Assembly (NCBI RefSeq): GCF_000527175.1
Contig: NZ_AZUR01000001.1
Location: 2,270,501-2,334,500, forward strand
Reading direction: 5' to 3'
Origin: Pseudogulbenkiania sp. MAI-1
Lineage (GTDB): Bacteria; Pseudomonadota; Gammaproteobacteria; Burkholderiales; Chromobacteriaceae
DNA length: 64,000 bases
Under the pieces are notes generated by a model. It was not told where the DNA came from. It searched no databases and was given only the letters and a program-made list of their open reading frames with translations. The translations under genes and the position numbers were made by a program. Of the stretch, positions 42,707 to 50,638 are shown piece after piece. Positions within the stretch are counted from its first letter, which is position 1. Each line of letters opens with the position of its first letter.

Positions 42707-42772
42707 TTAGACGTTGACGCTGTCGGCCACTTCCTTGAACTCGTCGATCTGGTCGAAGTTCATTCGACGATA
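42707..42772 (-). pseudogene. acnB: 3'-terminal remnant of a leftward gene, probably acnB (aconitate hydratase B), at an integration site
   Basis: The minus strand reads YRRMNFDQIDEFKEVADSVNV and then TAA, followed by a good terminator. The form (YR-x-(M/L)NF(D/N)Q, then an acidic helix ending in V) resembles the extreme C-terminus of AcnB proteins, e.g. E. coli ...TYRYLNFNQL. An in-frame stop (TGA at 42773-42775) cuts the frame just upstream, and an integrase gene starts about 160 bases away. I infer that a mobile island integrated in the last codons of acnB and left this tail at its left junction; the body of the gene should lie beyond the right edge. The AcnB identity is from memory of the family ending and is moderate. 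Confidence 0.6.
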
Positions 42773-42882
42773 TCAACATCCACGGTCATCTATGCCCGTC
42801 TTAGGAAGGTCATGTAATCCTTGGTTCTATTGGTTTTTCCATCCACGGCAGTCCATCATCGTCTATGTCAATCCTTCCATTT

Positions 42883-42927
42883 TGGGGGTATCCTTGGGGG
42901 TACTTATTTTTTGATACCCCCCCCCCC
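42883..42927. repeat. TTGGGGGTA direct repeats, inverted copy and C11 tract upstream of the integrase
   Basis: TTGGGGGTA occurs at 42883-42891 and 42895-42903; GGGGGTATC (42884-42892) is matched inversely by GATACCCCC (42913-42921), which runs into a tract of eleven C (42917-42927), two bases before the integrase ATG. These are placed where integrase arm-binding sites or an attachment-site arm are expected. Confidence 0.6.
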
Positions 42928-42929
42928 AC

Positions 42930-44126
42930 ATGGCACTCACCGACACCAAGCTCCGTAACCTGAAACCTGCCGACAAAGATACCAAACTGTCGGACTCAGG
43001 GGGATTGTACCTTTTGGTTAGACCGAACGGTTCCAAGCTCTGGCGCCTGAAATTCCGGCTGGGCGAGAAAGAGGGGGTATATTCGATCGGCCAATACCCC
43101 CAGGTCACGCTGGCCGAAGCACGTCTGGAACGCGACCGAGCTAAGAAGCTGATCGCCGAGGGGAAAAACCCCACCACTATGCGTAAGATCAAGCGGCTGG
43201 AGAACCAAGAGGCCGCCGCCAATCATTTCGAGGCGATCGCACGCGAGTTCTACGACAAACTCAAGACACAGGGCCGGACCGTAGCTCCAGGCCAAGCCAT
43301 CCGGCTGCTTGAACTGTATGTATTCCCAAAATATGGTGACCTGCCAATCGGCGACATCAAGCCTACGATGATCTTGTCGGTGCTTAAGGAGCTTGAAGCT
43401 CGCGGCATCCAGAATACAGCCGCACGGGTCAGGCATGTGTGCGGTCAGGTATTCCGCTACGGCGTATCGACTCTGCGCTGCGAGGTCGATCCTACCGCCT
43501 CAATCCGTGGGGCAGTCATGGTGCCGATTACGATACACCACAAGCCTGCTGATGACCCGCAGGCCGTCTGGAAGGCCATCAATGGCTACAAAGGCATGGG
43601 CTTCACGCGCCTGGCGCTGATGCTGCTGATGTTGACGTTAGTGCGCTCAAAGGAATTGCGCTACATGGAAAAGGATGAGCTAGACCTAGATGACGCGATC
43701 TGGAAGATCCCAGGGGACAAGATGAAGAAGCGGCGCCCACACGTGGTGCCTCTACCCCATCAAGCGGTAGAGTTGTTGAAGGCAGCGCTAACCCTGAGCG
43801 GGGATGGCCCTTACGTATTCCCGAACCAGAGGACAGCCGGCGAGCCAATGTCTGAGGCGACGATGCTCAAAGCTCTAAAAAGCCTTAAGGCGCCCATCAC
43901 CCCACATGGGGTCCGGGCCACCTTCTCGACGCATCTGCACGCTCAGGGATTCCCTTCGCACCTAATTGAAATGCAGCTGGCTCATGCAGAGGGCAACAAG
44001 GTCAAAGCCGCCTACAACCAGGCCCAGTATCTGTCAGAACGGCGCGCGTTACTGCAACACTGGGCCGATTGGCTGACCGGAGAAACTGCTAGTCACTTGC
44101 AGTCTTCTTCCACCCCTGCTCAGTGA
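42930..44126 (+). CDS. P4-type tyrosine integrase (DUF4102 N-terminal domain)
   Basis: A 398-residue recombinase. N-terminal DUF4102/arm-binding domain: ALTDTKLRNLKPADKDTKLSDSGGLYLLVRPNGSKLWRLKFRL, with YPQVTLAEARLERDRAKKLIAEGKNP. Catalytic domain: first Arg in LTLVRSKELRYM, Lys in the beta hairpin near DKMKKRRPHVVPL, H-x-x-R in PHGVRATFSTHL, second His in LAHAEGNKV and the nucleophile Tyr in KAAYNQAQY. All catalytic residues are present, so it looks functional. It has no visible Shine-Dalgarno: a C11 tract sits directly before the ATG. It marks the left end of an integrated island. Confidence 0.93.
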   Translation: MALTDTKLRNLKPADKDTKLSDSGGLYLLVRPNGSKLWRLKFRLGEKEGVYSIGQYPQVTLAEARLERDRAKKLIAEGKNPTTMRKIKRLENQEAAANHFEAIAREFYDKLKTQGRTVAPGQAIRLLELYVFPKYGDLPIGDIKPTMILSVLKELEARGIQNTAARVRHVCGQVFRYGVSTLRCEVDPTASIRGAVMVPITIHHKPADDPQAVWKAINGYKGMGFTRLALMLLMLTLVRSKELRYMEKDELDLDDAIWKIPGDKMKKRRPHVVPLPHQAVELLKAALTLSGDGPYVFPNQRTAGEPMSEATMLKALKSLKAPITPHGVRATFSTHLHAQGFPSHLIEMQLAHAEGNKVKAAYNQAQYLSERRALLQHWADWLTGETASHLQSSSTPAQ

Positions 44127-44277
44127 TCCAGCGATCTACCTCCTCCTCGTCCCAGCGGGAAGAGGAGCCGATCTTTTCCGGCTTGGGGAACCGACCATTT
44201 TTGATCATCAGATAAATTTTTGCTCTCTTGAACCCGACTTTTTCCTCGACAAGTTCCATCTTCAACAGTTTGGCCAT
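44089..44277 (-). CDS. AlpA-family excisionase-like regulator
   Basis: A 62-residue MerR-like winged-helix protein of the AlpA group: LLKMELVEEKVGFKRAKIYLMIKNGRFPKPEKIGSSSRWDEEEVDRWITEQ. The GRFP-x-P and SSRWDEEEVDRWI patterns are diagnostic. It is encoded on the opposite strand and overlaps the last 38 bases of the integrase gene. AlpA proteins activate the integrase gene or act as recombination directionality factors in P4-like elements. Confidence 0.9.
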   Translation of the reverse strand: MAKLLKMELVEEKVGFKRAKIYLMIKNGRFPKPEKIGSSSRWDEEEVDRWITEQGWKKTASD

Positions 44278-44886
44278 GTGACTCCCTTCTCATTCCTCAT
44301 AACATCCCAGCCCAGCAAAACTACAACAAACTCGGTGCTGGTCGCCTGCAGATATTCAACACGGTTCCGAAAAAGAAAGCTGCTACGAAAAACACGGGTT
44401 TTCGTGGGCTTTTCGTTACGAACAGCGCCCTGACCGCTCCTCAGACCATCGAAGTCCCTCTAAAAATGAGCCCAGGAATGATCCTATGGCTCAAAGCCAG
44501 TGGAGAAAGAGTTACATGGCACAGTGCGCCGAAATACCGTTAGCCACGGGAGCTCCGACGGGCTGGTGGCAACATCGACCTGAGGGGTTGATGTCCTGGG
44601 TTACTGGGGCAATTCCACAGCCATCGCTTGACAGACGTCGATCATCGCCTTGGACCCTGACACCCGCACCGGCACTTCCGCCATCAGCTCCGAGGAGCCT
44701 CAGGCCGTGTGCAGAAAAGCTCCCGACCTGACATTAATAGGACTACAGTTAGCTCTCTCACTGTGGTACTGCGATGCCGGTTCAGGAAGGGGGTATCTAT
44801 TCCATTAAGCCCCCGCATTGGTACGAGCGACCGTGTGAAATAACTAAAATACGTTGTCACTGAATATGAGTCAGGAGGGCCAGTCA
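44278..44886. other. intergenic region between alpA and the 493-residue protein gene
   Basis: About 600 bases. A nested hairpin lies at 44385-44416 (ACGAAAA with TTTTCGT, inner CACG with CGTG), and another copy of GGGGGTATC is at 44789-44797. Short reading frames here lack ribosome-binding sites and family features; I see no gene I can defend. Confidence 0.5.
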
Positions 44887-46368
44887 ATGGAAACGAATCA
44901 GCCCATGGCTTCGAATCGAGACCAAATGCATAAAACCATTTCCCGTTGGCAACTACTTGAACTGATCGGGCTCGGCAACGAGACCGGGCTGGAAGGGACG
45001 CAAATCCGTCAGATCCTGGCGGCCGAATATGGCGTGAATCCAGATTACACCTCGCGATTGCTGGTCGAGCTCGTGCAAAAAGGCTACTTGATCAGCCAGC
45101 CGGCCCTACCGAAGAACGGAACGAAAGGAGGCCGCAATCGCAAGGTATACATTCGGACCGATAAAGCCAATGATTTACCGGATAAACCGATTCCATGCGA
45201 AGCCGCCCTGGCAGTAGAGTCAGGCCCGCCATCTCAGGAGACCCGTGCTGCGATCAGTGCCCTGTCCACCCAAGAGGAGGCACTGGCCGCCGCCCCGGCG
45301 ACCCAGCAAACGCAACAGGAAACCCATGTGACGGAAACCGCTCCACCGTCACGCCAAGAGACGGCTCCAGACTCGGGTGCAAGAGGCCGGCGTGGTCACC
45401 GGCCGATCACGGAATCCGCTGCAACAGGCTCGGGGTTACAGCAAAACCTGCCCTACTCCCTACCGGAGGCCATCGTCGCTATCGAAGGCGTGACCGCGCC
45501 ACCCCAGGCCGTGTCATCGACACCGGTTCTCGAGCCGGCCATTCCGCCCAACTCGGACCTCCCGCCCACAGGAGTCGCCCCCGTGCCAACAAGCATGGAG
45601 ACACCGCCCTCTCCCGACACGCCATCACTCGAGGCTACGCCTGGTGCACCATCGGCGGTACATGATGCACTGGCGACGGCGATGGACCAGTTCTCCGACC
45701 TGTTGCTGTTGCAAGTTGCGCACAAACTGGGGGCATTCGTGGCCAATCAGATGGCGCCGCTGGAACGAGCCACGGGTGAATTGTGTGCGCAGATCGACAT
45801 CCTTCGCACCCAGCTGGATACCATCACACAGCACCTCGGCAGCTTGGCAGCAGCTCCGGCACCTGCCCCATATAACGAGCGCACATCGGCAACCGAACGA
45901 CCGACTCCAGCCAGTGCTGCCGCTCCCCAAGTGGAGGACTCCGCACCGACCGGACACCGGCCCGCCAACGTGATAGGCCAAGGCCGTACCAAGAACGGCA
46001 AAAAAGTCCCCAAAGCCTTGGCGGAACAAGGGGGCGGGCTTCGGCCGCCTCACACCGGCCAGCGCAAATTGAAAGCCTTACTGATCGGAGTGCCGTCTGA
46101 GCAGGAACAGCCAATCCGCGAGCGTTTCGGCGGCCGATACAATTTGTTGTTTCTCGGCTCAGATGTGAAGTATGGGAAAGTCCGCGCCATCAAGGACCAG
46201 TATGAGATTGTTCTCGGACTGGAGGACACCTGCAGCCCGGCAATCAAGGATGCGCTCAAGGGGCATCCGCACAAGGCCATCTTGCCGCGGCCATCGCAGT
46301 TGATGGATGAGCTGGAGGAATATTTTCAGCTGCAATTGGAGCAGTCGCAAACTGATTCAGTCGATTGA
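44887..46368 (+). CDS. island protein of unknown function: winged-helix-like N-terminus, Pro-rich linker, coiled coil, alpha/beta C-terminus
   Basis: A 493-residue protein starting at ATG 44887, eight bases after AGGAGG. Residues about 12-80 look like a winged helix (KTISRWQLLELIGLGNETGLEG, TSRLLVELVQKGYLI). Residues about 95-260 are low-complexity, rich in Pro, Thr and Ala. Residues about 260-330 are helical (ATAMDQFSDLLLLQVAHKLG, then LERATGELCAQIDILRTQLD), a likely oligomerisation coiled coil. The last 100 residues (KALLIGVPSEQEQPIRERF, NLLFLGSDVKYGKVRAI, HKAILPRPSQLMDELEEYF) look like an alpha/beta, receiver-like domain. It sits where P4-like islands carry replication or control genes. 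I do not recognise the family; a DNA-binding scaffold is a guess. Confidence 0.7.
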   Translation: METNQPMASNRDQMHKTISRWQLLELIGLGNETGLEGTQIRQILAAEYGVNPDYTSRLLVELVQKGYLISQPALPKNGTKGGRNRKVYIRTDKANDLPDKPIPCEAALAVESGPPSQETRAAISALSTQEEALAAAPATQQTQQETHVTETAPPSRQETAPDSGARGRRGHRPITESAATGSGLQQNLPYSLPEAIVAIEGVTAPPQAVSSTPVLEPAIPPNSDLPPTGVAPVPTSMETPPSPDTPSLEATPGAPSAVHDALATAMDQFSDLLLLQVAHKLGAFVANQMAPLERATGELCAQIDILRTQLDTITQHLGSLAAAPAPAPYNERTSATERPTPASAAAPQVEDSAPTGHRPANVIGQGRTKNGKKVPKALAEQGGGLRPPHTGQRKLKALLIGVPSEQEQPIRERFGGRYNLLFLGSDVKYGKVRAIKDQYEIVLGLEDTCSPAIKDALKGHPHKAILPRPSQLMDELEEYFQLQLEQSQTDSVD

Positions 46369-46751
46369 CGGCGCTCCCCCACAGCTACAGCGCAGAGGGA
46401 GGGTAAAGGCACGTTGTTTCACGCGCACACGACCCCTCACCTCACTCCGATACTCATGCAGGTTGTCCGCACCAAAAGGAGGCCATGACTGAGAGGCCCA
46501 ACCCTGCGGTCAACCCGGAAGGACCTACGCAAAAACGCTGCAAGCGGGTTGCCTTGGACGTGGGGGCGGTAGATTTAGTCCTTTTAGTACACCCTCCCCG
46601 TGATCCCAAGCCTCAATTTCGCTGGGAATTTTGCTTGTTCAGTTCCTGGTCCATTTCATTTTTATCACCCGGGGGATTTGTAACCCCCCAATTGCCCCCT
46701 TGACAATCAAAAAGCGCCTTGCCGGCGCTTTTCTCTCTGCTATCAGGCCAC
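46369..46751. other. intergenic region before the H-NS-like gene
   Basis: About 380 bases. The only supported element is the leftward terminator at its right end. A 72-codon reading frame at 46485-46703 has unnatural composition and no ribosome-binding site and was not accepted. Confidence 0.5.
46709..46732 (-). terminator. rho-independent terminator of the H-NS-like gene
   Basis: AAAAAGCGCC (46709-46718) pairs with GGCGCTTTT (46724-46732) around TTGCC; read leftward, the stem ends in TTTTT. It lies 20 bases after the stop of the H-NS-like gene. Confidence 0.85.
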
Positions 46752-47060
46752 TCAGATCGTCAGGTCTGTCAATGACTTACCTTGGGCCAAAAGTTCTTCG
46801 ACCCACACCGGTTTACGACCACGACCAGTCCATTGCTGGCTTGGATTGGTCGGGTTCTGATATTTCGGCTCAACCGGCTTACGAGCAGCAGGCTTGCCTA
46901 CAACCAGCACGTCTTGAACGCTCAGCCCATGCATTTTGGCCAGTTCAAGAATCTGTGCGCGGGCCTTATTCTTCTCCTCGCGTTCACGGCCAGAAATTTC
47001 AGCCTGAACTTTCTTCTGCAGCTCCAAAAGCTCCGTGTACGAGTAGTTCGATAGGTCCAT
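46752..47060 (-). CDS. H-NS family nucleoid protein (xenogeneic silencer-like)
   Basis: A 102-residue H-NS/StpA/BpH3-type protein. The N-terminal oligomerisation helix is YTELLELQKKVQAEISGREREEKNKARAQILELAKMHGLS; a short linker with basic residues follows (VVGKPAARKPVEP), then the C-terminal DNA-binding motif KYQNPTNPSQQWTGRGRKPVWVEELLAQGKSL, which has the W-x-G-R-G-R-x-P-x-W core. It lies on an island, so it may silence horizontally acquired AT-rich genes or help coordinate transfer. Single gene with its own terminator. Confidence 0.95.
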   Translation of the reverse strand: MDLSNYSYTELLELQKKVQAEISGREREEKNKARAQILELAKMHGLSVQDVLVVGKPAARKPVEPKYQNPTNPSQQWTGRGRKPVWVEELLAQGKSLTDLTI

Positions 47061-47420
47061 TTCTTCTCCTTAAAGTTGGGGCAACAGGGCTGCGTTAAAT
47101 CGGCTTTAATTCTAGCAGCAATTACATGAATTTTAACAGCCCAATGGTTCTACAACTGGTGAATGAAGCATTCGCCAAATCACAACGAATCTGACTCCGA
47201 ACCATTCGAACCCCGTTTAAGGAGAGAGTCCTCCCTTCTTTAAGATTTTCCGCGATGATCGGTAAGGGTCGATTATTCAATGAGCAAGGTCCGCAATGTG
47301 CGGGCCTAATTTGTAGATCTACCGATATCGGGTTAGATCTTACTTACTCACCACCTAGATCATCACTCCTCCGTCGGGAGGCAGGGCGGAACCCGCCAAG
47401 GCGGCGCCTTATTGAACCTG
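47061..47420. other. intergenic region with a hairpin, upstream of the H-NS-like gene
   Basis: About 360 bases between the H-NS-like gene (leftward) and the end of the XRE gene. It contains AGGTCCGCA (47287-47295) facing TGCGGGCCT (47299-47307), a nine-pair stem with an ATG loop followed by AATTT, possibly a terminator or small structured RNA. The promoter of the H-NS-like gene should lie at 47061-47180, which is AT-rich. Confidence 0.5.
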
Positions 47421-47768
47421 TCAGCGCTGCGCCAGCCTGCCTGTTAGCGTCTCCACCATGGCCACCACCATCGCCCGATCCTGATTATCGAGCCGGGACA
47501 GTAGGCGCTCCAGGTACTTAGCCTGATCCACTGCCCGCGTACTGACTTCTGTCAGCAGGTCGGCGGCTTCGCACTGAAATACCTGGGCCAGTTCGACCAG
47601 GCGGGCGACGGTCGGCATCACCAGGCCACGCTCCATACGGGACACGGCTTCATTACCGATCCCGAGCAATTCGGCCACTTCTTCCTGGGTGAGATTGCGC
47701 GCCTGACGGTGGCGGGCAATGGCTTTGCCCACGGTCTTTGCCAGTTGATCCACGTCGCTGTTTGACAT
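47421..47768 (-). CDS. XRE-family helix-turn-helix regulator
   Basis: A 115-residue regulator. The HTH_3 domain is at residues 8-65: LAKTVGKAIARHRQARNLTQEEVAELLGIGNEAVSRMERGLVMPTVARLVELAQVF, with all five helices visible; the C-terminal part (ADLLTEVSTRAVDQAKYLERLLSRLDNQDRAMVVAMVETL) is helical and probably dimerises. Start at ATG 47768 rather than 47780. It is divergent from the cluster beginning at 48040, 271 bases away, and may repress it. Confidence 0.9.
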   Translation of the reverse strand: MSNSDVDQLAKTVGKAIARHRQARNLTQEEVAELLGIGNEAVSRMERGLVMPTVARLVELAQVFQCEAADLLTEVSTRAVDQAKYLERLLSRLDNQDRAMVVAMVETLTGRLAQR

Positions 47769-48039
47769 CACGGCCTCCATAACGACTTGGATGGTCGTGA
47801 ATCAACCCATTGACATGAAGGACCTTGCGAGTTGAAATTCAACCCGATGAGTTTAAACTATGCGCAACTGGATGACATCGGTCTTGTTTGCGCCCCATGA
47901 ACGGCACACTCATTGTGGGTTTTCCGCGCGACGACACCTCGTCATTAACCGGCACGCTCACCTCGTCCTGTACGCCCAGGCCATCACCCGTGTCCTGACG
48001 AGGTCGAGCGATTTGCCATAACGCCACCGGAGATTCCCC

Positions 48040-48468
48040 ATGTACCCCTACCCCAACCGCTGGATCAACAAAGGCCTGGGCTGGCTCACCATGACCGCCC
48101 TGCTGGCCCCCGTCGTCGCCATCGTGAAGGTGAATTGGGACTCCAATCCTCGGGCCACCGTGTGCAAGGCCTTGCCGGGTTGCAAAGTCATCTTCGCCCC
48201 GGAGTGGTCGCTGCCTTTCTCGAACGAGTGGAATGTGCGGGGGGACACCTTCGTGATGACCAAGGCGGTCGGCGCCAAGAGCATGGACGAGCTGCGCCAG
48301 TACATCGCCGACGCCGGCGAGAAAGAGGCCTGGGCCCGGACCACGCCGCTGATCCGCTACCTGAACGTCGGGCGGCCGGTGGTCAAGGACATCCATTTCG
48401 AGTTGCTCGAGCCGGCGAAAGAGCCGGCTAGCCGACCGCACAAGAAGAACAAGGGGCGTAAGGGGTAA
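48040..48468 (+). CDS. single-pass membrane protein of unknown function, first gene of the AAA cluster
   Basis: A 142-residue protein with one N-terminal helix (GLGWLTMTALLAPVVAIVKV) and a soluble domain that probably faces the periplasm (two Cys in VCKALPGCKVIFAPEW, nine residues apart or fewer). The C-terminal tail is basic (SRPHKKNKGRKG). GGAG lies before the ATG. Its stop is three bases before the start of the double AAA+ ATPase gene, so the two are almost certainly translationally coupled. I do not recognise the family. The tight coupling suggests that it is a partner or anchor of the ATPase. Confidence 0.7.
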   Translation: MYPYPNRWINKGLGWLTMTALLAPVVAIVKVNWDSNPRATVCKALPGCKVIFAPEWSLPFSNEWNVRGDTFVMTKAVGAKSMDELRQYIADAGEKEAWARTTPLIRYLNVGRPVVKDIHFELLEPAKEPASRPHKKNKGRKG

Positions 48469-48471
48469 GCC

Positions 48472-50448
48472 ATGCGAGATGACAACAATTTTCTCTTGGA
48501 TATCAGTGAATTTCTCAGTCTTCCACTGTTTATCTGTCTGTATTTCTTCTCGGACGGCATCACCCCGGCCGACAACCCCTACCTCACCGTCTGGATGGCG
48601 TGCTGTGTCGGTGGCTACCTTGGGCGAGGTGAGCTGTTCCTGTACAGCGTGCCCTTGCACGAGTTGATCACCACGTCCAAGGTTCGTCATGCCCGCGGGG
48701 ATATGGTGCTGTTTGCCTGGTTGTTCTTTGCCTACCGCGGGAATCCGACCGGCTACCTGACGCTGGTGCTGGCCGGGGTGTTGACGGTGCACTATGCGCG
48801 CCTGATCTACCTGCGCGCCACCGCGACGCCGGAGATCAAGCAGCGGGCCCGCGACTACGACCATGCCGCGGCGCCCCGGGACCGGGTAGTGACGCCGTAC
48901 GCCCCGTTGGCGGAGCGGCCCGCGCCCACCTACCGGGCTCGCCCCCCCGCCCTGACCTTCGACGACGTGGTGGGCATGGAGGACGTCAAAGCCCGGCTGC
49001 TGGCGGCCGGCCAGGAGGTCATGGCCAGACCGCCCGGTAAAACCGCGCGCAACGGTATTCTGTTGAACGGTGAACCCGGCAATGGCAAGACCCTGTTCGC
49101 CGAGGCCCTAGCCGGCCAACTGAAACTGCCCTTCCTGCCGGTCTCGATCGGCGATGTCGCCAGCAAGTGGCTCAACCAGACCACCGAGCAGGTGGTGCAG
49201 GTGTTTGCCGATGCCAAGGCGCAGGCGCCGTGCCTGTTGTTCATCGACGAGATCGACAGCCTGCTCAAGGACCGGGGCGGCAACACGGGCGGCGACAGCG
49301 AGTCGGATCGGGTGGTGAACACCCTGCTGACCGAGCTGGTCAACCTCCGCCGCTACAGCGTGGTGCTGATGGCTGCCACCAACCACCTTGACCGGCTGGA
49401 CCCGGCCGCCATCCGCGAGGGCCGCTTCGATCACAAGATCGAGATCCCGTCTCCGGATGCCGCCGCCCGGGTAGCCATCCTGCGCGCGGCGCTGCAGAAG
49501 CCGTCGCGGTCCGGCGCCGTCGTCCTCGATGACAAGGCGGTCGAGCGGGCCGCCACGCGCTGGGCCGGGTTCTCCGCTGCCCGCCTGACGGCGATCGGGC
49601 AGGAGACGCCGGCGATCCTGCAGCGCGCCGGCGGCCAGGCGGTGACCTTCGAGGTGCTGATGCAGGCGCTCCGCTCGGTGCAGGGTCGGGCGGCCCAGCT
49701 CCCGGAGAACACCCCGACGCTGCAACAGCTGCATTTGCCGCAGGCACAGCGCGAGCAGCTCACCAGCCTCGCCCACCGCATGACCCACCTCCATCAGGTG
49801 GAGGAACTGGGGGGCTCGGTGCCGCGGGGCGTGCTGTTCCACGGTGCGCCGGGGACCGGTAAAACCCTCACCGCCCGGGCGCTGGCCAAGTCGACTGGCT
49901 GGGCCTTCCTCGAGGTGCGCTCGACCGAGCTGATCCAGGAGCCGACCCGGATCCATGCGTTGCTGAAGAAGGCCGCCGACTTGCGTCCGTGCATCCTGTT
50001 CCTCGACGAGGCGGACGAGGTGCTGGGCGAGCGCCGCGCGGCGATGCCCCACTACGCCTCGGTCACCAACGCGCTTCTCACCGCGATGGACGGCGCTGGC
50101 GGACAGATTCGAGACGTGATCTTCATCGCCGCCACCAACCATCCCGATCAGCTCGACGGGGCCGCCGTGCGCGGCGGGCGGTTCTCGGAGAAGGTGGCGT
50201 TCCTGCTGCCGGAAACGACTCAGATCGAGGCCATGGTCGAGGACTGGAAGCGTACGCTGTCGCTCTCCCCGGCGCCGGACTTCGACAGCGACCGTATCGC
50301 CGAACAGCTCGCGGGTCTGGCTCAGGCCGACATCGTGTCGGTGCTGCAGGGCGCCCTGGATCACGCGGTGGCGCGTGCGGTCAGCCGTGGCGGGGGCGCC
50401 ATCGAGCTGCGCGACATCGTGCGGGCCCGGGAGACGGCCAGCCTGTGA
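48472..50448 (+). CDS. membrane-anchored protein with two AAA+ ATPase domains
   Basis: A 658-residue protein. Residues about 10-125 hold about four hydrophobic segments (FLSLPLFICLYFFSDGI, YLTVWMACCVGGYLG, MVLFAWLFFAY, GYLTLVLAGVLTVHYARLIYL). AAA domain 1: FDDVVGMEDVKARLL, Walker A GEPGNGKT near residue 200, Walker B CLLFIDEIDSLL near 255, MAATNHLDRLDPAAIREGRFDHKIEIP. AAA domain 2: HGAPGTGKTLTARALA near 460, CILFLDEADEVLG near 508, FIAATNHPDQLDGAAVRGGRFSEKVAF. Both sites look active, and the layout recalls FtsH- or Cdc48-type unfoldases, but no protease domain is present. It probably extracts or remodels membrane or translocated proteins. GC-rich, unlike the silencer genes before it. Confidence 0.85.
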   Translation: MRDDNNFLLDISEFLSLPLFICLYFFSDGITPADNPYLTVWMACCVGGYLGRGELFLYSVPLHELITTSKVRHARGDMVLFAWLFFAYRGNPTGYLTLVLAGVLTVHYARLIYLRATATPEIKQRARDYDHAAAPRDRVVTPYAPLAERPAPTYRARPPALTFDDVVGMEDVKARLLAAGQEVMARPPGKTARNGILLNGEPGNGKTLFAEALAGQLKLPFLPVSIGDVASKWLNQTTEQVVQVFADAKAQAPCLLFIDEIDSLLKDRGGNTGGDSESDRVVNTLLTELVNLRRYSVVLMAATNHLDRLDPAAIREGRFDHKIEIPSPDAAARVAILRAALQKPSRSGAVVLDDKAVERAATRWAGFSAARLTAIGQETPAILQRAGGQAVTFEVLMQALRSVQGRAAQLPENTPTLQQLHLPQAQREQLTSLAHRMTHLHQVEELGGSVPRGVLFHGAPGTGKTLTARALAKSTGWAFLEVRSTELIQEPTRIHALLKKAADLRPCILFLDEADEVLGERRAAMPHYASVTNALLTAMDGAGGQIRDVIFIAATNHPDQLDGAAVRGGRFSEKVAFLLPETTQIEAMVEDWKRTLSLSPAPDFDSDRIAEQLAGLAQADIVSVLQGALDHAVARAVSRGGGAIELRDIVRARETASL

Positions 50449-50638
50449 GCCCGCCTCCCCTGCGTCAACCATCCCCGCCCGCCCTTCCAATCGGGAGCGC
50501 CGTCGGCCCGACCCGCGGCCTGCCTCGGGTCGCGCTCGTCCTCCGGGAACCAACACCTGCCGGTGGTCGCGCGCCGCCGCTCCTTAAGCTGCGCGCGTCC
50601 CCAACTTCTTCGCTCAACACCAACAAGAAAGGTATCTG

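Noticed and set aside
44486..44731. 81-codon rightward reading frame near the AlpA gene
   Set aside because: No Shine-Dalgarno, biased composition with Ser/Pro/Arg, no family features.
46485..46703. 72-codon rightward reading frame
   Set aside because: No ribosome-binding site, Pro-rich and aromatic composition unlike a real protein, no recognisable domain.
47195..47215. tRNA T-loop-like GGTTCGAAT on the minus strand
   Set aside because: The arms around it do not pair into a cloverleaf and no acceptor stem or CCA was found.
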